Part shown: in pieces, positions 24,571 to 33,267 of the stretch | How positions within the stretch are numbered: the stretch's first letter is position 1 | Layout: each line of letters begins with the position of its first letter | Program-made: the position numbers and the translations under genes | The notes under the pieces: generated by a model | Databases searched by the model: none | What the model saw: only the letters and a program-made list of their open reading frames with translations | What the model was told of the DNA's origin: nothing | From: an uncultured Eggerthellaceae bacterium | GTDB taxonomy: Bacteria > Actinomycetota > Coriobacteriia > Coriobacteriales > Eggerthellaceae | DNA length: 60,118 bases | Reading direction: 5' to 3' | NCBI GenBank assembly: GCA_910588205.1 | Contig: CAJUQK010000013.1 | Location: 1 to 60,118 of the forward strand

Positions 24571-25554
24571 CTAGAACACAAGAGCGAAAGCGTAGAACGT
24601 CCCGAGGGCCACATTCACGCTGCAGATCTGGCCCATGGCTGCGATGCGCGTCTTCGGCAGGAGGGGGTTCGCCCACAACGCTTTGACCAGGGGAATGCAT
24701 GCGAAGAGCATGAAGAGGATCACCCACAGGCTTCGCTCGAACTGAACGAGCACGATGAGGGTTATGAGTAGCACCCAGAGTACCAGAAGGATATGGTATA
24801 GCTTCCGGGCGTATTGGCGCCCGGTGCACACCGGTAGTGTCCGACGTCCAGCCTCGATGTCCTTTTCGATATCGCAGGTGTTGTTCGTCAGCATGATCAG
24901 TCCGATCCCAAGGGCAAAGGGCAGAGACCAGAGGACCACGAAGGCGGTGAACATGCCGTTCGTCAGCACATAGAAACACGCTGCTGGTATGAGGAGGCCC
25001 ATCACCGTACCACTGACTGCTTCGCCGATGGGAAGGAAGGAGATGGGTGTCTTGCCGCCAGAGTACAAGGCCACGACAATGGCACCTGTCAATGCGATAG
25101 CGAGAGGCACCCAGCCTGCATGGACGATCACGATGATGCCAAAGGCGAACGCACAGGCCAACATCCCTAAGGCGTAGATGAGCACGGATCTGGGGTTCAC
25201 ATCGTTGTATACGAGCACGGCATCGTCTACCGCAACGTCGTCCTCTTCGGAGTCTGCGCCCCGCTTGAAATCGAAGTAGTCGTTCAAGGCATTCGCTGTG
25301 GATTGCATGAGCACACAGATGATCAACAGCAGGAGAGCCAGAGGGGCCTGCAGGGTGTCTGTGGCACGGTAAGCCATGGCAACGCTGCCCAGTACCGGCA
25401 TGACCGAACCGGGCCATGTGTGTGGTGCCGCAAGCTGGAGCATGAGCTTGGGTGTCAGGCGGTCGCGGTAGATGCCGGTAGTGTTCCCACTTGCTTGTGC
25501 AGAGGAGTCATCTGTAGACCCGTGGGTTTCGTCTTCCGCTGCGTGCTTTTCCAT
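24571..25554 (-). CDS. menA: 1,4-dihydroxy-2-naphthoate polyprenyltransferase (UbiA family)
   Basis: This membrane enzyme attaches the polyprenyl tail in menaquinone synthesis. The 327-residue sequence has the first prenyl-diphosphate motif NDYFDFKRGAD (91-101), the second TCDIEKDIEAGRRTLP, about eight membrane segments, and the MenA-type opening LRLAAPHTWPGSVMPVLGS-like stretch near 40-57. An acidic N-terminal 25 residues is extra. GAGGGTC precedes the ATG. No other men gene is adjacent. Assignment to MenA rather than another UbiA member rests on overall likeness. Confidence 0.82.
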   Translation of the reverse strand: MEKHAAEDETHGSTDDSSAQASGNTTGIYRDRLTPKLMLQLAAPHTWPGSVMPVLGSVAMAYRATDTLQAPLALLLLIICVLMQSTANALNDYFDFKRGADSEEDDVAVDDAVLVYNDVNPRSVLIYALGMLACAFAFGIIVIVHAGWVPLAIALTGAIVVALYSGGKTPISFLPIGEAVSGTVMGLLIPAACFYVLTNGMFTAFVVLWSLPFALGIGLIMLTNNTCDIEKDIEAGRRTLPVCTGRQYARKLYHILLVLWVLLITLIVLVQFERSLWVILFMLFACIPLVKALWANPLLPKTRIAAMGQICSVNVALGTFYAFALVF

Positions 25555-25741
25555 GACCCTCAGTTCTTCTTGCCGTATCGTATCTGTGTCGTTCTCGGGC
25601 CTGGAGCCCGCGCTTGGAGATTATACAGGGGGTTCTCCCGAGGAGGCGCCACCTGCTTCAGGCTGTGCAGAACAGACGGCGTGCTCATCTTGATCCAAGA
25701 CTATAATGCGAGCATCGAACCTACCGGTCAAGGAGGACGTC

Positions 25742-26284
25742 ATGGCGAAGAACATCCTGGTGGTGCATGCGAGCCCGCGCGTGGACGGCAATTCCAGCAT
25801 GCTGGCAGACGAATTCACGAAAGGTGCCGAAGCGGCAGGTAACACGGTGGCCCGCGTGAATGTGGGGCGTGCGAAGATGAGCGGATGCATGGCCTGTGAG
25901 TACTGCTTCTCTCACGACGGTGCATGTTGTCAGCAGGATGCCATGCAGGAGTTCTATCCGCTCTTGCGCGAGGCAGACGTGTTGGTGTACGCCACGCCCA
26001 TGTACTATTACAACTTCCCTGCCCAGTTGCGTGCCTTCCAAGACCGCATGTTCTGCGGTATCGCCAAACCTTTCAACATCCCTCAGGTGGCATTGCTGCT
26101 CTGCTTCGAGGATAAGGATGCATCCACCTGCGAACCCCTGCTGGATGCCTATCGGGTGGCAACGGCCTACTGCAAGCAAGAGTCTATCGGGGAAGTGGTG
26201 GTGAATAATGTGTATGAGAAGGGTGCCATTGCCGGTAACCCCGGTCTGAGCCAAGCCTACGACCTGGGCGCGTCCATCGCCTAG
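25742..26284 (+). CDS. Iron-sulfur flavoprotein-like NAD(P)H:FMN reductase
   Basis: The 180-residue flavodoxin-fold protein opens KNILVVHASPRVDGNSSMLADEF, the FMN phosphate loop of the FMN_red family. The motif C49-x2-C52-x2-C55-x6-C62 (CMACEYCFSHDGAC) matches the compact cysteine pattern of iron-sulfur flavoproteins, which bind a [4Fe-4S] cluster and shuttle electrons in anaerobes. ATPMYYYNFPAQLRAFQDR is the second FMN contact. The start at 25742 follows AAGGAGGACGTC. The gene ends 7 bases from the convergent ogt. The electron partner is unknown. Confidence 0.82.
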   Translation: MAKNILVVHASPRVDGNSSMLADEFTKGAEAAGNTVARVNVGRAKMSGCMACEYCFSHDGACCQQDAMQEFYPLLREADVLVYATPMYYYNFPAQLRAFQDRMFCGIAKPFNIPQVALLLCFEDKDASTCEPLLDAYRVATAYCKQESIGEVVVNNVYEKGAIAGNPGLSQAYDLGASIA

Positions 26285-26291
26285 GATGTCG

Positions 26292-26861
26292 CTACAAGGC
26301 GGTTCCCTTTGTAGGTACGAAGAGGCGGTCATCCTGGACGCCTTCCAGCTCCAACAGTTTCACCTTCTTGCCGATGCCGCCTGCATAGCCGGTTAGGCTG
26401 CCGTCGGTGCCCACTACGCGGTGGCAAGGGATGATGATGGAGATGGGATTGTGCCCCACTGCTCCGCCCACAGCCTGGGCGGACATCTTCTCCTTGCCGT
26501 CCTCCCGGGCCAGTTCGGCCGCTATGTCGCCGTAGGTGCGCGTTCTTCCGTAGGGGATCTTGAGCAGCTTATCCCATACTCGCTGACGGAAAGGGCTGCC
26601 GAGGGGTGCAAGAGGGAGTTCGGCTGGATCAGGACGTTCCCCAGCGAAGTAGCGGTCGAGCCATTCTGTTGTCTGGCTGAACACGGCTAAGGTGTCATCG
26701 GGCACCATCTCACCCACTACAGTGGAGGCATAGTGCTTCTGACCGGGAAGCCAGAGGCCTACAAGGCTCTCGCCGTTGCTGGCGAGTGTGATGGAGCCGA
26801 ACTCAGCATTGGTGTAGGTGGTAGAGTAGATGGTCGGCCCGTTCGTTGCATCCTTGCTCAT
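26292..26861 (-). CDS. ogt: Methylated-DNA-[protein]-cysteine S-methyltransferase
   Basis: This suicide repair protein takes alkyl groups from O6-alkylguanine. The 189-residue product contains the active-site PCHRV followed by VGTDGSLTGYAGGIGKK, the helix-turn-helix part IPYGRTRTYGDIA and AVGGAVGHNPISIIIPCHR. The start at 26861 has AAAGGATG upstream; a longer reading frame to 26912 lacks support. It stands alone between convergent and same-strand neighbours. Confidence 0.95.
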   Translation of the reverse strand: MSKDATNGPTIYSTTYTNAEFGSITLASNGESLVGLWLPGQKHYASTVVGEMVPDDTLAVFSQTTEWLDRYFAGERPDPAELPLAPLGSPFRQRVWDKLLKIPYGRTRTYGDIAAELAREDGKEKMSAQAVGGAVGHNPISIIIPCHRVVGTDGSLTGYAGGIGKKVKLLELEGVQDDRLFVPTKGTAL

Positions 26862-27075
26862 GATGCATCCTTTCTCATCCTCCTCGAGGGCTCCATGGGC
26901 AGATGCTCGCATTCACCTTCGATTGGTCTAGCCGTTGCCGCGGGATCGCGCCCTCGGATCATAGCAGGAGTGTAGCCCAATACCGGCAGCAGTGGCCTGT
27001 CTTTGATCCTCGTGACCTGGATTAGTTCCGAGCTCCTGCGTTTCAAAGCGAAGACCGAGGGATTAAGGGGGAGTG

Positions 27076-28056
27076 CTACTCAGGCTCGATGGCCATGGAG
27101 AGCACTTCGCCCTCCGCCGCTCGCGCCCGGCGAGCTTCGATGAGCGGCTTCGCTAAGAACACGACATATTTGCAGACTACGAACGTCACCATGGCAGCCG
27201 CGAAGATCGTCTCAACGACGCAGAGCACATCCAGAAGGGGAGGCAAGCTGATCCCGGCTCCTGCAAAGGCATCGAGGGAGACCGAGAGCGCCGTGGCTGT
27301 GATGACGAAGGGGAACGTCATGGCGGCATAGCTTGGGAAGAACCCGTTGCGGATGAAGGTGGGCACCTTGGTCAGAACAATGACGAACAGCATCTGGCCA
27401 AGGATGAGCATCGCTCCTACGAAACCCAGATCGGGTGCGTCGGTCACTGCTAGATAGCCTACGATGGAGAGGCTTGCCGGGGCAGAGTAGATGCAGAACA
27501 GGGGCCGGGCAGGGTCGGGTACGGGATGCTTGGCGTACCGATAGGTAACCAAGGCGAAGAGTACAGGATAGCAGGCGAATCCGATCCAGAACAGCAATCT
27601 TCCGAGCCATTCCAGGCCGAAGTTCGGAGAGACCACGGCAGCCACGATGATGCCTACATAACAGATGAAATAGGTGGGGAATACCTGATCGAGCTTGAGC
27701 GTGCGAAAGAAACGTCGGGTGAACCACACCATAAGCGATAGGTGCGTCCCCACGGCGCTCACCCACAGGGCGAGCCCTCCTTGAGGGAACACCGGGGCGA
27801 TATATCCTGCCAGCTGCATTGCGGTCATGAGCAGCGTTGCTGATACGCTTGCGAAGATGGGGTTCTTGAAGTCTTCTTTGATCATCTCGGGATATGCCAC
27901 TACCTTGCTGATGAGTAGAAGTGCGAAGAGCGCCGAAAGGGCTCCGCACAAAGGGCGTGCCCCTCCGATCACTGGCATGAGCAGATTGCCGAGCGCAGCC
28001 AAGCCGAGCGCTACCCCTGCCGTGGGGATGGGGACACCTTTGATCAGGTCATTCAT
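27076..28056 (-). CDS. TDT-family (SLAC1/TehA-like) membrane transporter
   Basis: The 326-residue protein has about ten hydrophobic segments and begins KGVPIPTAGVALGLAALGNL, the start typical of the tellurite-resistance/dicarboxylate transporter (TDT) family, which also covers SLAC1-type anion channels. The substrate is uncertain: dicarboxylates, sulfite or other anions. AAAGGG precedes the ATG. It is divergent from a LysR regulator at 28283, which probably controls it. Confidence 0.82.
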   Translation of the reverse strand: MNDLIKGVPIPTAGVALGLAALGNLLMPVIGGARPLCGALSALFALLLISKVVAYPEMIKEDFKNPIFASVSATLLMTAMQLAGYIAPVFPQGGLALWVSAVGTHLSLMVWFTRRFFRTLKLDQVFPTYFICYVGIIVAAVVSPNFGLEWLGRLLFWIGFACYPVLFALVTYRYAKHPVPDPARPLFCIYSAPASLSIVGYLAVTDAPDLGFVGAMLILGQMLFVIVLTKVPTFIRNGFFPSYAAMTFPFVITATALSVSLDAFAGAGISLPPLLDVLCVVETIFAAAMVTFVVCKYVVFLAKPLIEARRARAAEGEVLSMAIEPE

Positions 28057-28247
28057 GCGAAACCCTTTCTCTCCCTACTGTCATCCACGCCGCACCGTTC
28101 CGAATGCAGTGCGGTGCAGGACCCTCGATGGATGCTTCTGCCGTCTCTTGGTGTTGGCATCTCGCAACCAGTGGATGGGATTATGCATGAGGTGTGACGA
28201 AATATGAACTTATGCTTTTTTATGTATCAATAAGATGAGATTATGGA

Positions 28248-28263
28248 TATCTTCATGAAGATA
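28248..28263. promoter_or_regulatory. 16-bp palindrome in the TDT/LysR intergenic region
   Basis: TATCTTCATGAAGATA is a perfect palindrome directly upstream of the LysR ribosome-binding site. It is a candidate autoregulatory or operator site. The rest of the 226-base gap is AT-rich and should hold both promoters. Confidence 0.5.
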
Positions 28264-28282
28264 CCATCGAGGAAGGCAGACC

Positions 28283-29188
28283 ATGCAGGACTTTCGCGTT
28301 CAGACATTCCTTACCGTTTGTCAGACTATGAGCTACACGGCGGCGGCAAAGAAACTGCATATCACTCAACCAGCCGTATCCCAGCACATCGCCTTCTTGG
28401 AGAAGGAATATGAAGTGAAGCTGTTCAGATATCACAAGCGCAGGCTAGAGCTCACGAAAGCGGGCTATGTCTTGCGCGATACCCTTTCCACCCGGGCTCA
28501 TGATGATCTGTTGCTCCATCGCAAGGTAAAGGCGCTTTGCAGCGATACCCGCCAAGATCTGAAGATGGGGATGACGCTCACGGCGGGGAAATACATTGCG
28601 GCACGCCCACTTGCCATCTATTTGTCAGAGCATCCAGAGGTCAGGGCGACGATCCGCTCGGGGGATACCGCTACGTTACTGTCACTGTTGGATACCGGCG
28701 TTATCGATTGCGCATTCGTCGAAGGCATGTTCAATAGCAACAGCTATGCCTGTGATAGCTTCCGTACAGAACGTCTCGTCTGCGCCTGCGCCCCTGACCA
28801 TATCCTGGGTGGCCACCGCGCTGTCATGGAAGACCTTCTGGGCCTTCAGCTCTTCGTGCGCGAAGAGGGGTCTGGTACGCGTGCCGTCTTGGAGCATGCC
28901 CTTGCCGAACGCAATCTCTCGCTTGACGCTTTCGCCGAGGTCTCTGAGGTGGGCAGCTTGGACATCATCAAGGTGCTGGTGGCCGAGGGGCTTGGCATCT
29001 CATTCCTCTATGAAGCGGCCATTCAGCGCGAGGTGGCAGAGAACACGCTTGGCATCATCCCGCTCAAGGGCAGGCCCATCGAACATGACATCTCTTTCAT
29101 TCGCTTGAAAGACAGTGCGTTCGAACATGAATTCGCGGACCTCTTCAACGCACTGAGCGATGCAGGGTCCGCGACTGCTCCGGAATAG
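28283..29188 (+). CDS. LysR-family transcriptional regulator
   Basis: The 301-residue protein has an N-terminal winged helix-turn-helix (about 1-60: FLTVCQTMSYTAAAKKLHITQPAVSQHIAFLEKEYEVKLF) and a C-terminal substrate-binding effector domain beginning near 90 (LKMGMTLTAGKYIAARPLAIYL). GAGGAAGG precedes the ATG. The effector is unknown; the divergent TDT transporter is the natural target. The N-terminus is complete and the protein has normal length. Confidence 0.93.
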   Translation: MQDFRVQTFLTVCQTMSYTAAAKKLHITQPAVSQHIAFLEKEYEVKLFRYHKRRLELTKAGYVLRDTLSTRAHDDLLLHRKVKALCSDTRQDLKMGMTLTAGKYIAARPLAIYLSEHPEVRATIRSGDTATLLSLLDTGVIDCAFVEGMFNSNSYACDSFRTERLVCACAPDHILGGHRAVMEDLLGLQLFVREEGSGTRAVLEHALAERNLSLDAFAEVSEVGSLDIIKVLVAEGLGISFLYEAAIQREVAENTLGIIPLKGRPIEHDISFIRLKDSAFEHEFADLFNALSDAGSATAPE

Positions 29189-29197
29189 CTCAGGCGC

Positions 29198-29563
29198 TCA
29201 ACGCTCGATAGGCAGGTCTTGAGAGGACCAATCATCCATGCTGCCGGAATAGAGCTCTATGTCTGAGAATCCTTCTTTCACCAGCGTATCGGCAGCGAGG
29301 CCTGCGTGATAGCCTGTTTGGCAATACAGGACGACATCATCTTCGGGTTGTATGCCAGCAGCTTTGACGGCAGTTACCAGATCACCGTCAGGAATCATGG
29401 ACCCATCCTCTGGATTGACGAGAGGTACATTCACAGCTCCGGGAATATGGCCTTCATCGTACATGAAGGTAGGACGCACATCTATCAAGGTGACCTGTTC
29501 GTCTTGGGCCTGCTGAACACGGCGACTACCAATGGTCTGGATAGAATCCTGAGTGTTCGTCAT
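29198..29563 (-). CDS. Rhodanese-like domain protein
   Basis: This single-domain 121-residue rhodanese has LIDVRPTFMYDEGHIPGAVNVPL and the active-site cysteine in LYCQTGYHAG, so sulfur (persulfide) transfer is feasible. There is no signal peptide, so it is cytosolic. GGAG lies 9 bases upstream of the ATG. Its end faces the LysR gene at close range. The 240 bases upstream (29564-29803) contain no gene that I can support. Confidence 0.88.
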   Translation of the reverse strand: MTNTQDSIQTIGSRRVQQAQDEQVTLIDVRPTFMYDEGHIPGAVNVPLVNPEDGSMIPDGDLVTAVKAAGIQPEDDVVLYCQTGYHAGLAADTLVKEGFSDIELYSGSMDDWSSQDLPIER

Positions 29564-29803
29564 CAGATGCTCCTATCAGAGAAGAGGGCAATGCATCCTT
29601 AGATGCTAGGACGGCCAAACGGTGCTTCGAGGAAAAGGTAGCAGGTGTTTGCGGGCTGATCGTATTCTGTCACTCCCTTGATGAAAGGGAAGAGTCTTGC
29701 CAGTGGTAGGGGTTGATTGGGGCGTAAGAGTAAATCGATTCACATCGTTTTGGACGGAAGTGCTACCTGTGGGGCCGTTGACTCAGATATACGGTTCGAA
29801 GGT

Positions 29804-30475
29804 TCAGTCTTGCCGGGCGTGGGCGCCTCGCAGAGCCTGTGGTCGGCTGTTGCTGACGCGTTGCCACACATAGGTGGCGAAAGGGAAGAAGGCGCAGCCG
29901 CCCACCAGGAAACTGCCTAAGATGTCAGTGGGCCAGTGGGCTCCCAGATAGATGCGGGTGAAGGCGATGAGGATGGGCCATGCAACGGCCACGATGATGA
30001 GCACAGCCTTGATGCCACGGGGCATAGCAGGGTGCGTGCGAACGATCACGTACAGCGAGAAAGCCACGATGGCGATGGCTGCGAAGGTGTGGCCTGATGG
30101 GAATGAGGCATCATTGGGGAACTCGATCAGGTTCATGCCAAAGGGCCGCGTGCGACCAACCACCAGCTTGGTCACGGCCACTATGGCCTCGCCTACGACG
30201 ATACAGCCTGCATAGGCTACTGCTTGTCGCTTCCCTATGCGCAAGGCTAGGTAGATGGTGAAGGCGGCCGCTAAGACGGCGGACACCTTTGTGCCGGAGA
30301 CGTGCGTGAGCACGGTGAGCACGGCCGCTGCGTCGTCATTGCGCAGGGGGAATACCCATGATTGCATCCATGCGTCGAATGTGGCAACGAAGGGGGCGTT
30401 CAGTATCACAGCCGTTGCCAGCCCTAGGAAGAGGATCAGTCCTGATCCGCCTGCTACCAGGCGCCAGTTCTGCAT
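29804..30475 (-). CDS. PAP2-family membrane phosphatase
   Basis: The 223-residue protein has about six membrane segments and the three phosphatase motifs KLVVGRTRPFG, PSGHTF and RIYLGAHWPTD, all with catalytic residues intact. PAP2 enzymes dephosphorylate lipid phosphates such as phosphatidate or undecaprenyl diphosphate on the outer face of the membrane. GGAGCACCT precedes the ATG. It is monocistronic as far as I can see; TATACT at about 30546-30551 on the minus strand may be its -10 box. Confidence 0.92.
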   Translation of the reverse strand: MQNWRLVAGGSGLILFLGLATAVILNAPFVATFDAWMQSWVFPLRNDDAAAVLTVLTHVSGTKVSAVLAAAFTIYLALRIGKRQAVAYAGCIVVGEAIVAVTKLVVGRTRPFGMNLIEFPNDASFPSGHTFAAIAIVAFSLYVIVRTHPAMPRGIKAVLIIVAVAWPILIAFTRIYLGAHWPTDILGSFLVGGCAFFPFATYVWQRVSNSRPQALRGAHARQD

Positions 30476-30637
30476 AGGTGCTCCTTGTCTCGTGCGGTCA
30501 GCTTGGAGCTGATGGACTCATGTTGCCGGTCGCTCTTTCTTCCTAGTATACCGGGACGAGCAGTTGTTGGCTTCATCTATGAGCCTTGGGGAGACGTGCC
30601 TGCGGATCATGACCCTGCTTGATGACTGAAAATCTCC

Positions 30638-31252
30638 TCAGCCAGAGGTGAGCTTGTAGATCAGGATCCCCAGGAATGCACCGATGGTTGCGCCTATAAG
30701 GTACTTTGCCGCCGTTAGGAGCGCGGGGTGCGTTCGTGCGAAGCTCGCATCATCACTGTTGGGGACCTCTTCCTGCCGCGAAAAGGCGATGATCTCACGG
30801 TAGGTTACCAGATCGTGCTTTCTTTTGAGACGCTCTGTTGCAATCGCAGCTCCCAGGCCTATAGCCCACAGAGGCACAAAAATGGCTATCCCTGCCATGT
30901 TCCCCTTGGACAGACCTCCCACCCCAGAAGGATCGGACCATGCTGCTGAGAGCCCTACGAAGAACACGATGCCGAGCACGGTTGATATGGTTGCCACCCA
31001 GGAGAGCCAGCGGAGCTTCTGAGCATCATCATGCACGATGCGCCTCAAGGCGTCAGCGTCGCTGCCGATGAGCTCGTCTGTGGATGTGCCGAACAGCCGA
31101 CTGAGTAGAAGCAGGCTCTCCACATCAGGATAGGTGCGGTCCGTTTCCCAGTTGGAGATGGTTTGTCGGGATACGAATATGGTCTTCGCCAGCTCTTCCT
31201 GCGAAAGGCCTTTCTCGGTGCGCCTTTTGCGTATCTGCTCAGCAAGCTCCAT
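30638..31252 (-). CDS. XRE-family regulator with membrane segments
   Basis: The 204-residue protein has an N-terminal helix-turn-helix (5-60: IRKRRTEKGLSQEELAKTIFVSRQTISNWE) and hydrophobic segments at about 88-105, 125-145 and 180-200, so it is a membrane-tethered DNA-binding protein. Similar Firmicutes and Actinobacteria proteins are annotated only as XRE with a membrane tail; the signal sensed is unknown. Its ATG lies 14 bases inside the end of the small upstream gene at 31239-31436, so the two are probably coupled. Confidence 0.82.
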   Translation of the reverse strand: MELAEQIRKRRTEKGLSQEELAKTIFVSRQTISNWETDRTYPDVESLLLLSRLFGTSTDELIGSDADALRRIVHDDAQKLRWLSWVATISTVLGIVFFVGLSAAWSDPSGVGGLSKGNMAGIAIFVPLWAIGLGAAIATERLKRKHDLVTYREIIAFSRQEEVPNSDDASFARTHPALLTAAKYLIGATIGAFLGILIYKLTSG

Positions 31253-31436
31253 GATCCCTAAGCTTCCCTCCGATCGCGCTGGGAGCTTCCTGGGATTCTT
31301 GCAGCCTCAAACGTCCTTCCAATTCCTTGAAGCGACGGTTGGAATTGATGGTGATGTGCACGATGGCGGCACATTGAAGGACACAGGCAACGGCGAGCAA
31401 CAGCAGCAGGATACCGATAGCATTCATTGACAACAT
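31239..31436 (-). CDS. Small single-pass membrane protein
   Basis: The 65-residue product has one hydrophobic helix (about 5-27) followed by a charged, likely helical tail (RRFKELEGRLRLQESQEA). GAAAGGCACCCT before the ATG is a good ribosome-binding site. It overlaps the XRE-membrane gene by 14 bases, which argues that it is real and functionally linked. No family is recognised. Confidence 0.65.
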   Translation of the reverse strand: MLSMNAIGILLLLLAVACVLQCAAIVHITINSNRRFKELEGRLRLQESQEAPSAIGGKLRDHGAC

Positions 31437-31719
31437 AGGGTGCCTTTCTCTTCTTAACCGCGGATCGATGGGAAGCGCGGGTGCCGATGAAACGGTGTCA
31501 TCCTATCATCGCACTTGCAAGAAGAGGTCCATTCTTGTGCGAATATGCCGTGTCAAAACTCTTTGGCATGGCTTCTGAACTGGTATTTCTCAGACAGATG
31601 CCAAAAGTGAAACGATAGTTTTCCGACTCCTAGCCTTCTTGTCTCGCTGGCTCTCTTTTGTAGTTGCGCAGGTATACTGAGGGAGTTCTTGTGCCCGTGC
31701 CTGCTGGAAGGACATCTCC

Positions 31720-32403
31720 GTGTCGCTTTTCGAAGCCTGTGATCTGAGCGTTGCCTACGACGGTCAGGGGGAAGGCGCACCCGTGCGGCTTGAAGGCATA
31801 TCCTTCGGCTTAGAGCCGGGGATCGTCTATGATCTGACCGGCCCATCGGGTGCGGGAAAGTCCATGCTGTTGCGGGCTTGCGCTCAGATGATGCCCATCA
31901 AGGGTGGTCGTATGCTGTTGGACGGCACGAGCAGCGAAGCCTTCACCTGCCAGGAGTGGCGGCGGCGCGTCTGCTTGGTTCCGCAACGGGCATCGCTCGT
32001 GCAGGGCTCGATCCGCGACAACCTCTTGTTGCCCTGGTCGCTCAGAGTGAACCGTGGCCGTTCCGCCCCTTCTGATCCTCAGCTCGAACGTCTGCTCGAG
32101 GCGGCGCTCTTGGACGTGCCCTTGAGTCGGGACGCTGCGAAGCTATCCGGCGGTCAGGCGGCTCGGGTTGCGCTTCTGCGCGTTTTCGCCATCAAACCCT
32201 CGGTGATGTTGCTGGATGAGGTGGATGCGGCGCTTGACGACGGATCGGCTTTGGCGGTGGCGAAGCTGACAGCTTCGCTCGTAGACGAGGGGACCACTTG
32301 TCTACGCATCCGCCATCGACCGCCCGACGGTATCGCCTGCGTCGTCTTCCATCTAGAGGATGGCAAGCTCTCTTCTGAAGCGGGCTCGAAGGGAGGCGCT
32401 TGA
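31720..32403 (+). CDS. ABC transporter ATP-binding protein (FetA/YbbL-like)
   Basis: The 227-residue ATPase has Walker A GPSGAGKS (about 47-54), Q-loop VPQRASL, signature LSGGQ (about 141) and Walker B VMLLDEVDAALD. The partner permease is of the UPF0014/FetB type, and such pairs have been linked to iron export and metal or oxidative-stress tolerance in E. coli. The start is GTG after GGAAGGAC. The stop overlaps the permease start (TGATG), so the subunits are translationally coupled. Confidence 0.88.
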   Translation: MSLFEACDLSVAYDGQGEGAPVRLEGISFGLEPGIVYDLTGPSGAGKSMLLRACAQMMPIKGGRMLLDGTSSEAFTCQEWRRRVCLVPQRASLVQGSIRDNLLLPWSLRVNRGRSAPSDPQLERLLEAALLDVPLSRDAAKLSGGQAARVALLRVFAIKPSVMLLDEVDAALDDGSALAVAKLTASLVDEGTTCLRIRHRPPDGIACVVFHLEDGKLSSEAGSKGGA

Positions 32404-33194
32404 TGGACGGCGGTGTCATCGATATCGGCTATCCGCAGCTCTTTGCTGCCAGCGCTCTCATGTTGGTGGCCGGTCTCGTTTCCTGGAAGCTGGAGCTGGG
32501 TCAGGAGAAGAGCATCGCCATAGCGGCGGTGCGCGCGTTCATCCAGCTGCTGGCTATGGGGTTCCTGTTGGTCTACCTGTTCCGCTACCAAAGCTGGTGG
32601 CTTGTGGTGCTGGTCTTGCTGGCCATGGCGCTGTGTGCCGCTCAGATCGCGGTGAGCCGCGTGAAGCACCGGGTCAAGGGTCTGTGGCTCCCCGTCTTCG
32701 CTACGTTGCTAGCCTCTTCCATGACCATCGCCTTCATTGTGGTGGAGGGCGTCATCCAGCCTGATCCATGGTACAGTGCTCGGCAGTTAGTGCCCATCGC
32801 GGGCATGGCGCTGGGCAATACCATGTCGGCTACGGCAGTGGCCGTTGATCGGCTCTTCGCTGATCTGGACAGCCGTTCCGATGAGATGTTCGCGCTCGTT
32901 GCCTTGGGTGCTACGCCTCATGAGGCAGCCTTCCCCTCCATCAAGGCGGCAGTGGGAGCGGGCATCCTCCCTACGCTCGCCACCATGTGCGCTGCTGGCA
33001 TCGTGCAGATCCCCGGCATGATGAGCGGGCAAATCCTGGCCGGAGCTGACCCAGTGGTGGCGGCGAAGTACCAGATCGTGGTGTTGCTCATGATGTCGGC
33101 CGCCACAACGCTGGCCATCGTGATGATCAGCCTGCTCACCTTCCGCAAGCGCTTCGCGAAAGAAGGCTACTACCTGGATCTGGGACTCCGTTGA
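32403..33194 (+). CDS. ABC transporter permease (UPF0014/FetB-like)
   Basis: The 263-residue membrane protein has about seven hydrophobic segments and the family signatures RAFIQLLAMGFLL, PIAGMALGNTMSATAVAVDR, ALGATPHEAA and CAAGIVQIPGMMSGQILAGADP. It would form the membrane channel for the ATPase encoded just upstream. ATG at 32403 overlaps that gene's stop and has GGGAGG upstream. Iron or another metal as cargo is inferred from the E. coli pair. Confidence 0.9.
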   Translation: MDGGVIDIGYPQLFAASALMLVAGLVSWKLELGQEKSIAIAAVRAFIQLLAMGFLLVYLFRYQSWWLVVLVLLAMALCAAQIAVSRVKHRVKGLWLPVFATLLASSMTIAFIVVEGVIQPDPWYSARQLVPIAGMALGNTMSATAVAVDRLFADLDSRSDEMFALVALGATPHEAAFPSIKAAVGAGILPTLATMCAAGIVQIPGMMSGQILAGADPVVAAKYQIVVLLMMSAATTLAIVMISLLTFRKRFAKEGYYLDLGLR

Positions 33195-33267
33195 TGGCAC
33201 GCTGAAGCTGCTGCCTGCGATTCGGCTCTGTGGTAGCCTGTTCGCACAGTAGCGAAAGGAGCCGCCG

